Counted from the first letter of the stretch, positions 44,412 to 53,472 are shown. The stretch is 64,000 nt of DNA from Paenibacillus sp. R14(2021) (GCF_019431355.1 NZ_CP080269.1:2701501-2765500), one strand, 5' to 3'. The notes: generated by a model not told the origin, from the sequence alone. Made by a program: numbers and translations.

Positions 44412-44443
44412 AAGCCTATCGATTGAGATAGGCTTTATCTTTT
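44412..44443 (+). terminator. Terminator after the collagen-like gene
   Basis: AAGCCTATC/GATAGGCTT stem with a 5-base loop followed by TATCTTTTG; it ends 18 bp before cotH and may reduce readthrough. Confidence 0.7.
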
Positions 44444-44461
44444 GCCTAAGGAGATGGTCTC

Positions 44462-45535
44462 ATGTCCGGGGAAGGACTGCCTACTCGCAAGATAACGATT
44501 GCGAAAGCCGATCTGCAGCGGCTCGAAGAGAACGTGTGGAGCAATGAGTTTGCAACTGTGAAGCTCGAATTAAACGGCGAAGAGATAGACGCCAAGCTGA
44601 GGTTTCGCGGAGGCCATACACGGAATTATCCGAAGAAGTCCTACGAAATCCATTATGGAAACAATCAAATTCTGCACTGGAATGCAGAGTTCGATGACCC
44701 GTCCATGATCCGCAATGCGCTCTCCTTCCATTTCTTCAATTCCATGGGCGTGCCTTCGCCGACTACGAAGCATATGTGGCTGGAGTGGAACGGGTATCCG
44801 CACGGCGTCTACCTGGAGATTGAATCTGTCGACTCCACCTTCTTCCGAAAACGGAACATCAGCTCGCGCGCGCTCATCTATGCGATTAATGATAAGGCGA
44901 ACTTCAGCCTCATCGATCCCGATACCGCGGAGAAGAAGGAATCGCTGTTTGAGGGCTACCGCGTCATGAAGGGCACCGACTATACCAGAAAGCGTTTGGT
45001 CCGCTTCGTTCGCGACATCAATCAGCTGCCGGGGCGCTCACTCCGCACGTACATGGCGAAGCGGCTTGATATTTCCTTATATTTGAAATGGCTCGCAGGT
45101 GCCGTATTGACGGGAAACTATGATGGGTTTGACCAGAACTATGCGCTCTATGAGCACAAAACGACAGGGAAATACCGGATTATACCGTGGGATTACGAGG
45201 GGACTTGGGGTAGAAACTGCTATGGAAGACTATGCGGCAGCGATTTGGTAGACGTGAAAGGCTATAACATGCTGACCCGCAAAGTATTGTCCTATAAAGC
45301 GTGCCGGAGGGCGTACCGCAAAATTCTTGCCAGACTGCTCGTGAGTAAATTCACGCTCAGCGCAATCGAACCCGTCATTGAGGCGCTGTACGAGAAGCTT
45401 ACGCCCGCCATCAGGGACGATTTCACGCGCAAATGGCCCTTTCGCTCATTCGAAGCGGAGCCGGAATTGTTTCGCAGCTACATCAACGAGCGCAGGGCCA
45501 TTATTATTGCAGAATTAAAAACGTGGAAAGATTAG
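44462..45535 (+). CDS. cotH: Spore coat protein kinase CotH
   Basis: 357-residue atypical protein kinase, ATG 44462 behind AAGGAG. CotH landmarks: RFRGGHTRNYPKKSYEIHY (about 48-65), a catalytic acidic loop TGNYDGFDQNYALY (Asp221, Asp224, Asn226) and the metal-binding Asp244 in IPWDYEGTWG. In Bacillus the enzyme phosphorylates serines in the SKR tracts of CotB and CotG and drives outer coat assembly in the mother cell (established knowledge). Next to it are a CotB-like gene and a Ser/Lys-rich repeat protein, so the kinase and its probable substrates are clustered. Confidence 0.9.
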   Translation: MSGEGLPTRKITIAKADLQRLEENVWSNEFATVKLELNGEEIDAKLRFRGGHTRNYPKKSYEIHYGNNQILHWNAEFDDPSMIRNALSFHFFNSMGVPSPTTKHMWLEWNGYPHGVYLEIESVDSTFFRKRNISSRALIYAINDKANFSLIDPDTAEKKESLFEGYRVMKGTDYTRKRLVRFVRDINQLPGRSLRTYMAKRLDISLYLKWLAGAVLTGNYDGFDQNYALYEHKTTGKYRIIPWDYEGTWGRNCYGRLCGSDLVDVKGYNMLTRKVLSYKACRRAYRKILARLLVSKFTLSAIEPVIEALYEKLTPAIRDDFTRKWPFRSFEAEPELFRSYINERRAIIIAELKTWKD

Positions 45536-45570
45536 CGCATGCCTGCCCTTGCGGGACACGGCTGAAGTCC

Positions 45571-46491
45571 TTAGAACAAATTCATACTTAAATATCGCTC
45601 GCCGCTGTCCGGCGCGATACAAAGCACTCGCCCGCCCGATCCGATCCGGCGGGCCTGCTCCATCGCCGCCCAGACGGCTGCGCCGGACGATGGTCCAAGC
45701 AGCAGCCCTTCTTCACGGGCAAGTCTGCGCATCGTATCGATTGCGGCCTCGTCTGACACTTGAACAATTTCGTCGTAGACGGACGTGTTCAGGATCGACG
45801 GGACAAAGCCGGGACTTGTGCCGACCAGCTTATGAGGACCCGGCTTGCCGCCCGACAGCACAGGCGATCCCTGCGGTTCTACGACCGCGACATAGAGTTC
45901 GGGCAGCGCGGCCTTCAGCGTCTCGCCGGTGCCTGTAATCGTGCCGCCCGTACCTGCTGTAGCCACGAATACGTCCAGCCGGCCTTCCGTCTGGCGTAGG
46001 ATTTCCCGGGCGGTCGTGACACGGTGAATGTCCGGGTTTGCTTCATTCTCGAATTGATTCGGAATGAAGCTGCCGGGACGTACCGCCTGCAGCTCGAACG
46101 CGCGCTTGATTGCGCCGGGCATCCGTTCAGCCGCGGGCGTTAATTCGACTTCGGCGCCGTAGGCCTTCAGCAGTCCGATACGTTCCTTCGACATGTTATC
46201 AGGCATGACGAGTATGAGCTTGTAGCCTTTGGCCGCAGCGTTCATCGCAAGGCCGATGCCCGTATTTCCGCTGGTCGGCTCGATAATAGTCGCCCCAGGC
46301 TGTATGAGTCCTTGTGCTTCGCCTGCGGCGATCAGCGCCGAGGCTGCGCGGTCTTTCACGCTGCCGCTTGGATTAAATCGTTCCAGCTTAACCAAGACCT
46401 GCGCAGCACCTTTCTCTTGCATCCGGTTCAGCGCCACCACGGGCGTCTCCCCGATTAATTCCGTTACATTGTCAACAACGCGGGGCATCAT
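45571..46491 (-). CDS. cysK: Cysteine synthase A (O-acetylserine sulfhydrylase)
   Basis: 306-residue PLP enzyme of fold type II. The PLP lysine is in NPSGSVKDRAA, the substrate-binding loop in EPTSGNTGIGLA, the phosphate-binding glycines in ATAGTGGTITGTGE, and the C-terminal GPSSGAAVWAA completes the family signature. It converts O-acetylserine and sulfide to cysteine in the cytosol. It follows an MFS gene by 21 bp and is probably cotranscribed with it. Confidence 0.92.
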   Translation of the reverse strand: MMPRVVDNVTELIGETPVVALNRMQEKGAAQVLVKLERFNPSGSVKDRAASALIAAGEAQGLIQPGATIIEPTSGNTGIGLAMNAAAKGYKLILVMPDNMSKERIGLLKAYGAEVELTPAAERMPGAIKRAFELQAVRPGSFIPNQFENEANPDIHRVTTAREILRQTEGRLDVFVATAGTGGTITGTGETLKAALPELYVAVVEPQGSPVLSGGKPGPHKLVGTSPGFVPSILNTSVYDEIVQVSDEAAIDTMRRLAREEGLLLGPSSGAAVWAAMEQARRIGSGGRVLCIAPDSGERYLSMNLF

Positions 46492-46512
46492 TCGCCCTCC
46501 TCTCCATCCGCC

Positions 46513-47838
46513 TCAGGTCGAAGCTTTGCTATTCCTTTGAATCGTATGGCCCAATAAGCGCCGCATCAGCCACCAGCCTAGAATCGGAAAAGCGCCTACG
46601 GCCACCATTAAGCCCGGCACGACGTAAGGAGAACGTTCCATGTACGGCAGCACGATCAAATAGGCCGTTACACCGACCATCCTTCCGACCGTAAGTCCGG
46701 CTTCCCTCAAAATAACGAACTCCTCGCGCTGCTTGGCGCTCTCTTCGTTGCTGCCGATGAGATCAAACACCGTTGACGTCATCGGAATTATATAAAGCGG
46801 TATGAACAGCGCTGTCCCAATGCCGAAAATAAGCAGCGTCCGGTAGCTGAGCGGCCAGAAGAGAACCGCCGTGACAGCCGTGATCATCAAAGCGCCGATC
46901 AGCATGGCGGTCCTTCTTCGCTGCGGCGTCAGCAGTCTTCCGATCATCCAGAAGCTGAAAAGCGCCATGATCGATGTGATCAGCGAGAAGTTGCCAAGTT
47001 TCCCCTCGTTCTTCGTCGCTAGGAAAACGAGTAGTCCGACGAAAAACATATAGACGCCTTCCCTCACGCCTTGGCAGATGATCGCTGGGACTGCATATCG
47101 CCAAGGATTGCCGGACTGGCGGAGCTGCCTGATGCCGTAGAGCCACTTGTAAGTCCCGTCCGTTTGCCGCTTCTTCAGCCAGAAGCTGAGCACGACCGCA
47201 AGCGCGAAGATAACAGCCGAAACCGTAAATATAATCGTGTAGCCCCGTTCGCCTTTGTTAGCCGTAATGAGCCATCCGGAAATCCACGGCGCGATAATGC
47301 CCGCTCCCGAGCCAAGCAGCCCTGCCCAGCCGTTGAAGCGGTCGCGGTTGCCCGGTTCCGTCACTTCAAAGTAGACCACATTGAAGGCCAGCCAAAAGAA
47401 ACCGTTGCCTAGTCCAATCAGCATGCCTAATGGAACCACATACGTCACCGCGGACTTGCCGAGGAGCAGCACCACAAAATAAAACAAGCCGGACAGCGCG
47501 ACGCCGAGCCGGAGACTGTTCATCTTATTATGTTCCTTAACCCATTTGCCCGCGAGCCAAAACGTAAGCCCGCTGACAACAAATTGGACAAAATTAAACC
47601 AGCCGATCACAGCAAACGACTGGCTCGCTTTCCACAAATAGACCGGCAAAAAGGTGCCGGATAGTGCGTTGGCCGTCCCCAGCATTGCCTGCACGGCCAA
47701 CAGCAGCATAGCCTGACCGTCCAGCGAACGCTCGGTATAATTTCGTTTGCTGCCGCTATCGCTTGAAACCGTACGCATCTTAGCACTGTCTCCGCCTGCA
47801 AACCGACGCGGCTTCGCGGCATGTTTACCTTGCTCCAA
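46513..47838 (-). CDS. MFS transporter
   Basis: About 441 residues with 12 TM segments and a polar N-terminus. TTG 47838 is preferred because GGAGG is seven bases upstream; a GTG nine codons earlier has none. The A-motif region is GLTFWLAGKWVKEHNKMNSLRLG. No substrate can be assigned; the last gene of the pair is cysK. The N-terminal 40 residues are charged and probably cytosolic. Confidence 0.82.
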   Translation of the reverse strand: MEQGKHAAKPRRFAGGDSAKMRTVSSDSGSKRNYTERSLDGQAMLLLAVQAMLGTANALSGTFLPVYLWKASQSFAVIGWFNFVQFVVSGLTFWLAGKWVKEHNKMNSLRLGVALSGLFYFVVLLLGKSAVTYVVPLGMLIGLGNGFFWLAFNVVYFEVTEPGNRDRFNGWAGLLGSGAGIIAPWISGWLITANKGERGYTIIFTVSAVIFALAVVLSFWLKKRQTDGTYKWLYGIRQLRQSGNPWRYAVPAIICQGVREGVYMFFVGLLVFLATKNEGKLGNFSLITSIMALFSFWMIGRLLTPQRRRTAMLIGALMITAVTAVLFWPLSYRTLLIFGIGTALFIPLYIIPMTSTVFDLIGSNEESAKQREEFVILREAGLTVGRMVGVTAYLIVLPYMERSPYVVPGLMVAVGAFPILGWWLMRRLLGHTIQRNSKAST

Positions 47839-47964
47839 ATCGATCCCTCCCGCCTGCTGCTTCACTTGCAGCTGCTAGGCGTAAGTTTCCCTCATGGGAC
47901 GGGAGGCATGCCGAAAAACGCGAATTACAAATACTTGCCAACTGGCTCGTGATGGATCGTACTC

Positions 47965-48537
47965 TTATTGTTCCTCAGAATCAGTAGCGGAAGCTTTCGT
48001 CAGCAGATGCACCAGTCGTTCTTGGTCATGCACGGAAAGACGGCTCTCCGTATGAAAGCACGACGGACAAACGTAGAGCAGCAGCGCGAATGGCGTCTCG
48101 ACGATCGGTTCGCCGAGCACGGCTGGCGTTCTTGGCTTGAACTGTTCGCCGGTTACGAACTGCGTGCCGGCTTCGAGCATAAACTCGCGGCAAGACGGAC
48201 ATTCCGGCGCTTCCAGCTGCTCATCGAGAATGCCCTCCATCGTCTCCTCAAGCGCCAGCCGTTCACGGCCGAATTCCCGAAGATCCGTCAAGTCCCGTGG
48301 GCTGTCTGCTTCCCAATCGGCTTCCTCCTCGTCCTCATCCTCATCCTCTACGGGCTGCACCGCAGTTTCATCAACCTCTTCCTCATCATCCAGTCCGAGT
48401 TGAAGCGTACGGTAACCGGTAAGCTCGTTCTCGCAATGCGGGCAATAGCGCTCCGGCCCGATCTCTTCATCCCAAACGATTTCCGTGTGACACCAAGGGC
48501 AAATCACGGGATCGTTATGCTCATGCTTGTCGTTCAT
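47965..48537 (-). CDS. Acidic zinc-ribbon protein of unknown function
   Basis: 190-residue soluble protein with two CxxC pairs at the N-terminus (VICPWCHTEIVW and RYCPHCENELTG) and two near the C-terminus (PECPSCREFM and YVCPSCFHTES), so one or two zinc ribbons. The middle is a very acidic linker (DEDEDEEEADWEADSP). It may bind nucleic acid or protein. The gene follows a 29-residue membrane peptide gene and precedes none on the strand. Function not recognised. Confidence 0.8.
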   Translation of the reverse strand: MNDKHEHNDPVICPWCHTEIVWDEEIGPERYCPHCENELTGYRTLQLGLDDEEEVDETAVQPVEDEDEDEEEADWEADSPRDLTDLREFGRERLALEETMEGILDEQLEAPECPSCREFMLEAGTQFVTGEQFKPRTPAVLGEPIVETPFALLLYVCPSCFHTESRLSVHDQERLVHLLTKASATDSEEQ

Positions 48538-48561
48538 GTACGGTCTCTCCTTGTTTCTCTA

Positions 48562-48651
48562 TTATTGTAATAAGTATACGACGCCAAAAATGACGAATAG
48601 TGCGGCAATCGCAAATAAAGTTCCCCATAAATACTTCATTTGTGTTGTCAT
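48562..48651 (-). CDS. Small single-pass membrane peptide (29 aa)
   Basis: A 29-codon frame (MTTQMKYLWGTLFAIAALFV...) ends in TAA. ATG 48651 directly abuts GGAGG, while ATG 48639 lies 12 bases after it, so a 25-residue product is possible. It has one hydrophobic helix and a basic residue near the N-terminus, typical of a conserved short membrane protein. It sits between the zinc-ribbon and DUF350 genes on the same strand. Function unknown. Confidence 0.6.
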   Translation of the reverse strand: MTTQMKYLWGTLFAIAALFVIFGVVYLLQ

Positions 48652-48679
48652 CCTCCAGATCTTCGTGCCGGGCAGCGCG

Positions 48680-49099
48680 CTAGGCAATGGTAGCACCAAT
48701 TACGTAAGACAGCGATATCGAAATAATCATGGCAATAAAGCCGACGGCCCGATTATCCTTCTGAATCTCATCATCAATGCGAAAGACAGGCGTAAGAAAT
48801 TCAAATAGAAAATAAGCGGCGAGCAGCAGCGCGAAACCGAACGTAGCCCAGATCATGCTCTGATATACGGTTTCGTTCGCCTCGATGGAAAATCGAAACA
48901 AGTTGCAAATCCCAAAGATTTTGCCCCCTGTCGCCATCGCGACGGCCATATTTCCCTTCTTGATTTCCTGCCAGCATTTGTAGCGGGTCACCAGCTCGAA
49001 GACATATAAGAACACAAGCAGGGCCAGTACCGCTACTGAAACATACGCCAGCGATGCAGCGAAGGAGTTGCTGAGCATTTGGTCAACTTCCCTTTCCAT
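48680..49099 (-). CDS. DUF350 (UPF0719) family membrane protein
   Basis: 139-residue protein with four TM segments, ATG 49099 with GGAGG seven bases upstream. It has the DUF350 architecture: LAYVSVAVLALLVFLYVFELVTRYKCWQEIKKGNMAVAMATGGKIFGIC, then two further membrane segments and VGFIAMIISISLSYVIG at the end. Membrane location, function unknown. It starts 15 bp after the mutS2 stop codon, so it is likely its operon partner. Confidence 0.85.
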   Translation of the reverse strand: MEREVDQMLSNSFAASLAYVSVAVLALLVFLYVFELVTRYKCWQEIKKGNMAVAMATGGKIFGICNLFRFSIEANETVYQSMIWATFGFALLLAAYFLFEFLTPVFRIDDEIQKDNRAVGFIAMIISISLSYVIGATIA

Positions 49100-49114
49100 C
49101 TGTAAGCCTCCATC

Positions 49115-51475
49115 CTACTTCAGTTCCGCAACCGTAACGCCGGAACCGCCTTCTCCGTATTTGCCAAGACGGTAGCTCTTCACATGCTTATGCCTGCGCA
49201 GAAAATCGCTGATTCCGGTACGAAGAACGCCAGTGCCATTTCCGTGAATAAGGTAAACCTGGCCGAAGCCCGCGAGGAAGGACTCATCCAGAAAGCGGTC
49301 CACCTCGAGCATCGCTTCTTCCAGGTTGGCGCCGCGCAAGTCAAGCTCCGAGCGTACATTCTCATCCCGAGTTCGTTTCAGGCTCGCGGCAATCTTCGGC
49401 TGCTGCGTCTTCCCTGTTTCCGCCCGTTTCACCAGCTCAAGGTCGCTGACGGCCACCTTCATCTTCAGGATGCCGAGCTGAACCAGTGCATCGCTTCCGC
49501 TCAGCTCCACGACATGGCCGCGCTGACCAAGACTGTATACCATGACCTCGTCGCCGCTTTCGATTTGCTGCGGCTTAGCGGATTTCGCCTTGCTCTTCGC
49601 TGTCTTCCGCGCTTCCGGCGTTGCTTCGTCCAGCTTGCGGCGCGCTTCCGTCAGCTTGTGGTCCTTCACCGCGGCGCCTTCTTCCTGCGCAAGCTTGCGC
49701 AGGTCGGAAATAATCTCTTCGGCTTCCCGCCTCGCCTTCAGCATGACCTCGCGCGCTTCATCCTGTGCCTTGGCCAGCATTTTCTCGCGCTGTTCCTCGA
49801 ACCGCTGGAGTTCTGCCTCGTGGCGCGCACGCTGCGTTTCCAATTCTTTGCGCAGTGCTTCAGCCGTCCTGCGCTCCGTTTCGGCGCCAATCCGATTCTC
49901 CTCCAAAGAGGCGATCATCGTCTCCACGCGCACATCCTCTTCGCTCACCTCGCCGCGCGCATGGTCGATAATGCTCCGCTGCAACCCGAGGCGTTCCGCG
50001 ATGGCGAACGCATTGCTTCGTCCCGGAACACCGATAAGCAGGCGATAGGTAGGACTGAGCGTAGCGATATCAAACTCCATGCTGGCATTAATGACGCCTT
50101 TACGGTTGTATGCGTAAGCTTTCAACTCGCTGTAATGTGTCGTAGCGACGATCCGGCAGCCCAGCTTGTGCATATGCTCCAAGATGGCAATGGCAAGCGC
50201 CGACCCTTCCGCGGGATCAGTTCCCGCGCCAAGTTCATCCAGCAGAACGAGACTTTTCGGCGTCATATTTTTCAAAATGCGAATGATATTGGTCAAATGG
50301 CTCGAGAATGTACTGAGGTTCTGCTCGATGCTCTGCTCGTCGCCGATATCGGCATACAGCGCATCGAAGACGCACAGCTGGCTGCCATCCTCGGCCGGTA
50401 CGAACAAACCGGACATCGCCATTAGGCTGAGGAGCCCGATCGTCTTCAGGGACACCGTCTTACCCCCGGTATTCGGTCCCGTTACGATAATGGCCGTGGA
50501 CGTATTGCCGAGCTCGACGTCGATCGGCACGACATGCTCTCGAGCAATCAGCGGATGCCGGCCTCGGCGCAGCTTCAAGTAGCCCCTATCGTTCATACGC
50601 GGCATTGTCGCGCTCATAATATGCGCGAGCCGCGCCTTTGCAAAAGCAAAATCAAGCTTGCCGAGCAGGTCAAGATCAAGAATAAGATCATCGGCATAGT
50701 CTGCCGTCAACGCGGTCAGCTTTTGCAATATTTTCTCGATCTCGCGTTCTTCGGAGAGACGAAGCTCCCTCAGCTTGTTGTTCATCACCACAATTGCTTC
50801 CGGCTCGATAAAGAGCGTTGCGCCGGAGCCCGATTGGTCATGAATAATACCGCCGAAATTCGAACGGTATTCCTGCTTGACCGGAATGACGTACCGGTCG
50901 TTACGAATGGTAATGATGGCATCCTGCAGCATTTTCTGCACGGAAGAGGACCGGATCATGCCTTCAAGCTTCTCGCGCACCCGCGACTCCCCTGCGCGAA
51001 GCTCGCGGCGAATGCTCGCCAGCTCTACGCTGGCGCTGTCCATAACCTCGGCTTGCTCGTCGATGCACATGAAGATCGCATCCTCAAGCGCCTTGTGCTC
51101 CGTCAGCTGTTCGGCCATGGCGGCCAGCGTCGGCACGGAATGATCGTCATGCAGCTGCAGCACATGCCGCTTCACGCGGCGGCCGCCTCGAACCGTCTCC
51201 GCGATTTCAAGCAGTTCGGCCGGATTCAGCGTTCCGGCGATTTTGGACCGCAGCAAAGAGGCCCGAATATCAGCGATGCCGCCAAACGGCGCGCTTCCCT
51301 TCAGACGGTCGGCTTGGTACGCTTCCTCCGTCACCTGCAGCGCGTACTTCACTTCTTCAAGATCGGGACTTGGATGAATCGCTTCCACTTCAGCTTTACC
51401 AAGCGCAGTCGCGGCATGCTGCGCCAATTTATATACAATCTTCGCATAATCGAGTGTTTGTAAAATTTTGTTGTC
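49115..51475 (-). CDS. mutS2: Endonuclease MutS2
   Basis: 786-residue protein. TTG 51475 is preferred (AGGAG upstream) because it gives the usual MutS2 N-terminus LDNKILQTLDYAKIVYKL. Order: core lever/clamp domains; ABC ATPase with Walker A GPNTGGKT, signature region STFSSHLTNI and Walker B LVLLDELGAGTDP; coiled coil (about 500-625); C-terminal Smr nuclease domain (ELDLRGANLEEAMLEVDRFLD...HGNGTGVLR). In Bacilli the protein suppresses homologous recombination or rescues collided ribosomes. Homologous to mutSB in the pheST-zapA neighbourhood of B. subtilis. Confidence 0.94.
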   Translation of the reverse strand, partial: DNKILQTLDYAKIVYKLAQHAATALGKAEVEAIHPSPDLEEVKYALQVTEEAYQADRLKGSAPFGGIADIRASLLRSKIAGTLNPAELLEIAETVRGGRRVKRHVLQLHDDHSVPTLAAMAEQLTEHKALEDAIFMCIDEQAEVMDSASVELASIRRELRAGESRVREKLEGMIRSSSVQKMLQDAIITIRNDRYVIPVKQEYRSNFGGIIHDQSGSGATLFIEPEAIVVMNNKLRELRLSEEREIEKILQKLTALTADYADDLILDLDLLGKLDFAFAKARLAHIMSATMPRMNDRGYLKLRRGRHPLIAREHVVPIDVELGNTSTAIIVTGPNTGGKTVSLKTIGLLSLMAMSGLFVPAEDGSQLCVFDALYADIGDEQSIEQNLSTFSSHLTNIIRILKNMTPKSLVLLDELGAGTDPAEGSALAIAILEHMHKLGCRIVATTHYSELKAYAYNRKGVINASMEFDIATLSPTYRLLIGVPGRSNAFAIAERLGLQRSIIDHARGEVSEEDVRVETMIASLEENRIGAETERRTAEALRKELETQRARHEAELQRFEEQREKMLAKAQDEAREVMLKARREAEEIISDLRKLAQEEGAAVKDHKLTEARRKLDEATPEARKTAKSKAKSAKPQQIESGDEVMVYSLGQRGHVVELSGSDALVQLGILKMKVAVSDLELVKRAETGKTQQPKIAASLKRTRDENVRSELDLRGANLEEAMLEVDRFLDESFLAGFGQVYLIHGNGTGVLRTGISDFLRRHKHVKSYRLGKYGEGGSGVTVAELK

Positions 51476-51688
51476 CAAGCGGGCACAACTCCTCTCATTT
51501 CCTATTATAGCCGATGCCAAGTCCGTATGCTATGACCGCCCGTTTCCATGAATGGTGCTGGCGAAAAAGGCAACACTACCTGTACACGGGAAGTTAGACA
51601 CTTCTTCGAATACTGGCCGTTTCAACTTAAACGAAGCATACATGCGCGGCCGGGGCACTGCAAATTATTTAACAGGAGGTCATTGAAT

Positions 51689-52048
51689 ATGCATTTTCTG
51701 GGTCATGTCGTCAGGTTCATCGTTGCTGCGATCGTACTGATGATTGTCGGTTATATCGTTCCCCAATTCAGCGTCGGCGGGTTCTGGAGCGCCTTGTTTC
51801 TCGCGATTGTTATCGCTGCGCTGGGCTGGATCGTGGAAGGCATCTTTGGCAAGCGCGTAACGCCTTTCGGCCGCGGAATCGTCGGCTTCCTGGCAAGCGC
51901 TGCCGTTATCTGGGTGGCGCAATTCATTGTAGGCGGCGTTTCGGTTACGTGGCTCGGTGCGATTCTGGCCGCGCTCGTGATCGGCATCATCGACCTGTTC
52001 ATGCCCGTCAGCTCGCCTTATGAGGCAGGACGCAAAAAGCACCGCTGA
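51689..52048 (+). CDS. YvlD-like (phage holin 4-like) membrane protein
   Basis: 119-residue membrane protein, ATG 51689 nine bases after GGAGG; the longer upstream frame has no domain. About four hydrophobic helices (FIVAAIVLMIVGYIVPQF, FWSALFLAIVIAALGWIV, GIVGFLASAAVIWVAQFIVGG, AILAALVIGIIDLFMPV) match the YvlD/phage_holin_4_2 superfamily. No phage genes are nearby, so an envelope stress role is more likely than lysis. Confidence 0.78.
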   Translation: MHFLGHVVRFIVAAIVLMIVGYIVPQFSVGGFWSALFLAIVIAALGWIVEGIFGKRVTPFGRGIVGFLASAAVIWVAQFIVGGVSVTWLGAILAALVIGIIDLFMPVSSPYEAGRKKHR

Positions 52049-52135
52049 GTATTCAATAGATCGTCACAGTAATTTTGTCCCAGCCACGGTATACTGGGTG
52101 TATGGATAATCCGTATACCGAGGGGAGCTTTTCTA

Positions 52136-52525
52136 ATGAAAAAAATGCTTTTGCTGGCCGTCATGACAGTTGCAGCGATCTTCATTCTTGCAGCCTGCGG
52201 CTCCAAATCCGCAGATAACAACAGCATTACCGGCGCAGGTGTCGAGAATACAGGCACTGCCGCATCAGCCAAAATTACGATTAAAGCCAAGCGTTTTGAA
52301 TTCGACCAGCCGGTCTACAAAATCAAAAAGGGTGAGCCTACGGAAATCACGCTCGTCTCTGAAGACGGCGTTCACGGCGTGGAAATTCCCGATATGAACT
52401 TGAAGCTGGATGCCGATAAGCCGAAGGTTCTTACTTTCGATAATGCAGGCACTTATGAATTCCATTGCGATATCATGTGCGGCAGCGGCCACAGTCAAAT
52501 GGTCGCCAAAATCGAAGTGGAATAA
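52136..52525 (+). CDS. CuA-type cupredoxin lipoprotein
   Basis: 129-residue secreted protein with lipobox LAAC (Cys21), so attached to the outer membrane face. The cupredoxin domain has the His of DGVHGVEIP and the C-x3-C-x3-H-x2-M motif HCDIMCGSGHSQM, the dinuclear CuA site of cytochrome oxidase subunit II. No TM hairpin or oxidase subunit I gene is nearby, so it is a free-standing cupredoxin, perhaps an electron carrier or Cu chaperone. ATG 52136 with GAGGGGAG upstream. Confidence 0.85.
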   Translation: MKKMLLLAVMTVAAIFILAACGSKSADNNSITGAGVENTGTAASAKITIKAKRFEFDQPVYKIKKGEPTEITLVSEDGVHGVEIPDMNLKLDADKPKVLTFDNAGTYEFHCDIMCGSGHSQMVAKIEVE

Positions 52526-52537
52526 GCAGTTTAACGA

Positions 52538-52585
52538 GAAACCCGATGATTGGCAGAATGCTGCCCGATCGTTGGGTTTCTTTAT
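52538..52585 (+). terminator. Terminator after the cupredoxin gene
   Basis: GAAACCC/GGGTTTC outer stem with inner TGGCAG/CTGCC pairing, then TTTATG. Confidence 0.7.
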
Positions 52586-52769
52586 GAATATAGCGATTAT
52601 TCATGCAGGCCATAAAAAACGCTGATGAAGCATCCTTTTGCCCCTGACCATAAGCCAATATCACGTAAACCGTCGTACCGGCATAAGAAAGCCTTATACC
52701 CTGCCTATTCCAACAGCAGCTTGTTGTTTGTTACGATGTGTACAAACGATTACGGAGAGGATGGATGGT

Positions 52770-53456
52770 ATGACGGAAGGGAAGCTGCAGGGCCGGATCG
52801 CCGTAATTACTGGAGCCGGCACCGGATTGGGCCGTGCCGCAGCGATTGATTTCGCACGTGAAGGCGCACATGTGGTGCTGCTTGGACGACGACTATCAAA
52901 GCTCGAGGAAACAAGTGTGATGATCAAAGAAACCGGAGCTGCCGGGCGCGTTGTGGTCATTCCCGCCGATATCTCGATCGAGAAGGACGTAGAAGCGGCC
53001 GTCGAACGCGCTGCTGCCGAGTTTGGAACGATTGATGTGCTCGTTAACAACGCAGCCGTTTTTGAACCCGGGACCGTGGTTGAATTGACAACCGATGAAT
53101 GGACACGTCAGATCGCCATTAATTTAACGGGACCCTTCCTGATGACAAGAGCGGTGCTGCCCGTGATGCGGAAAGCGCGCTATGGCCGTATTCTTAATAT
53201 CACGTCCGGTCTCGCCGTCAACGGCGCCGGCGGCTATGCGGCATACAGTGCGTCCAAGGCCGGCTTGGAATCTTTAACGCGGACGACAGCGGATGAAGAG
53301 TATGAATTCGGCATTCTCGTCAATGCGTTCAACCCCGGTACGGTGCGGACGGAAATGCATGCAACGGGCAAGGATCCGCATCAAGTAACGTCGGAGATGA
53401 TACGCTTAGCCTCTCTGCCGAAGAACGGCCCGACGGGATCTATTGTCGGCTATTAA
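52770..53456 (+). CDS. Short-chain dehydrogenase/reductase
   Basis: 228-residue SDR protein, ATG 52770 after GAGAGGATGGATGGT. TGAGTGLG (cofactor Gly-rich loop), VNNAAVF (NNAG motif), catalytic Ser in ITSG and Tyr/Lys in YAAYSASKAG are all present. The C-terminus ends GSIVGY, shorter than typical 250-residue members but complete for the Rossmann fold. Substrate not predictable. It converges with zapA across a bidirectional terminator. Confidence 0.88.
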   Translation: MTEGKLQGRIAVITGAGTGLGRAAAIDFAREGAHVVLLGRRLSKLEETSVMIKETGAAGRVVVIPADISIEKDVEAAVERAAAEFGTIDVLVNNAAVFEPGTVVELTTDEWTRQIAINLTGPFLMTRAVLPVMRKARYGRILNITSGLAVNGAGGYAAYSASKAGLESLTRTTADEEYEFGILVNAFNPGTVRTEMHATGKDPHQVTSEMIRLASLPKNGPTGSIVGY

Positions 53457-53472
53457 TGAAGTAGCGCAAAGC

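Noticed and set aside
49184-50425. 413-codon plus-strand open frame opposite mutS2
   Set aside because: It is antisense to a complete MutS2 gene, has no ribosome binding site and reads as low-complexity sequence. GC-rich codon use creates such long antisense frames here.
51689-52048. Holin-like gene as a prophage marker
   Set aside because: No integrase, terminase, portal or lysin is nearby; YvlD-type proteins are ordinary chromosomal genes.
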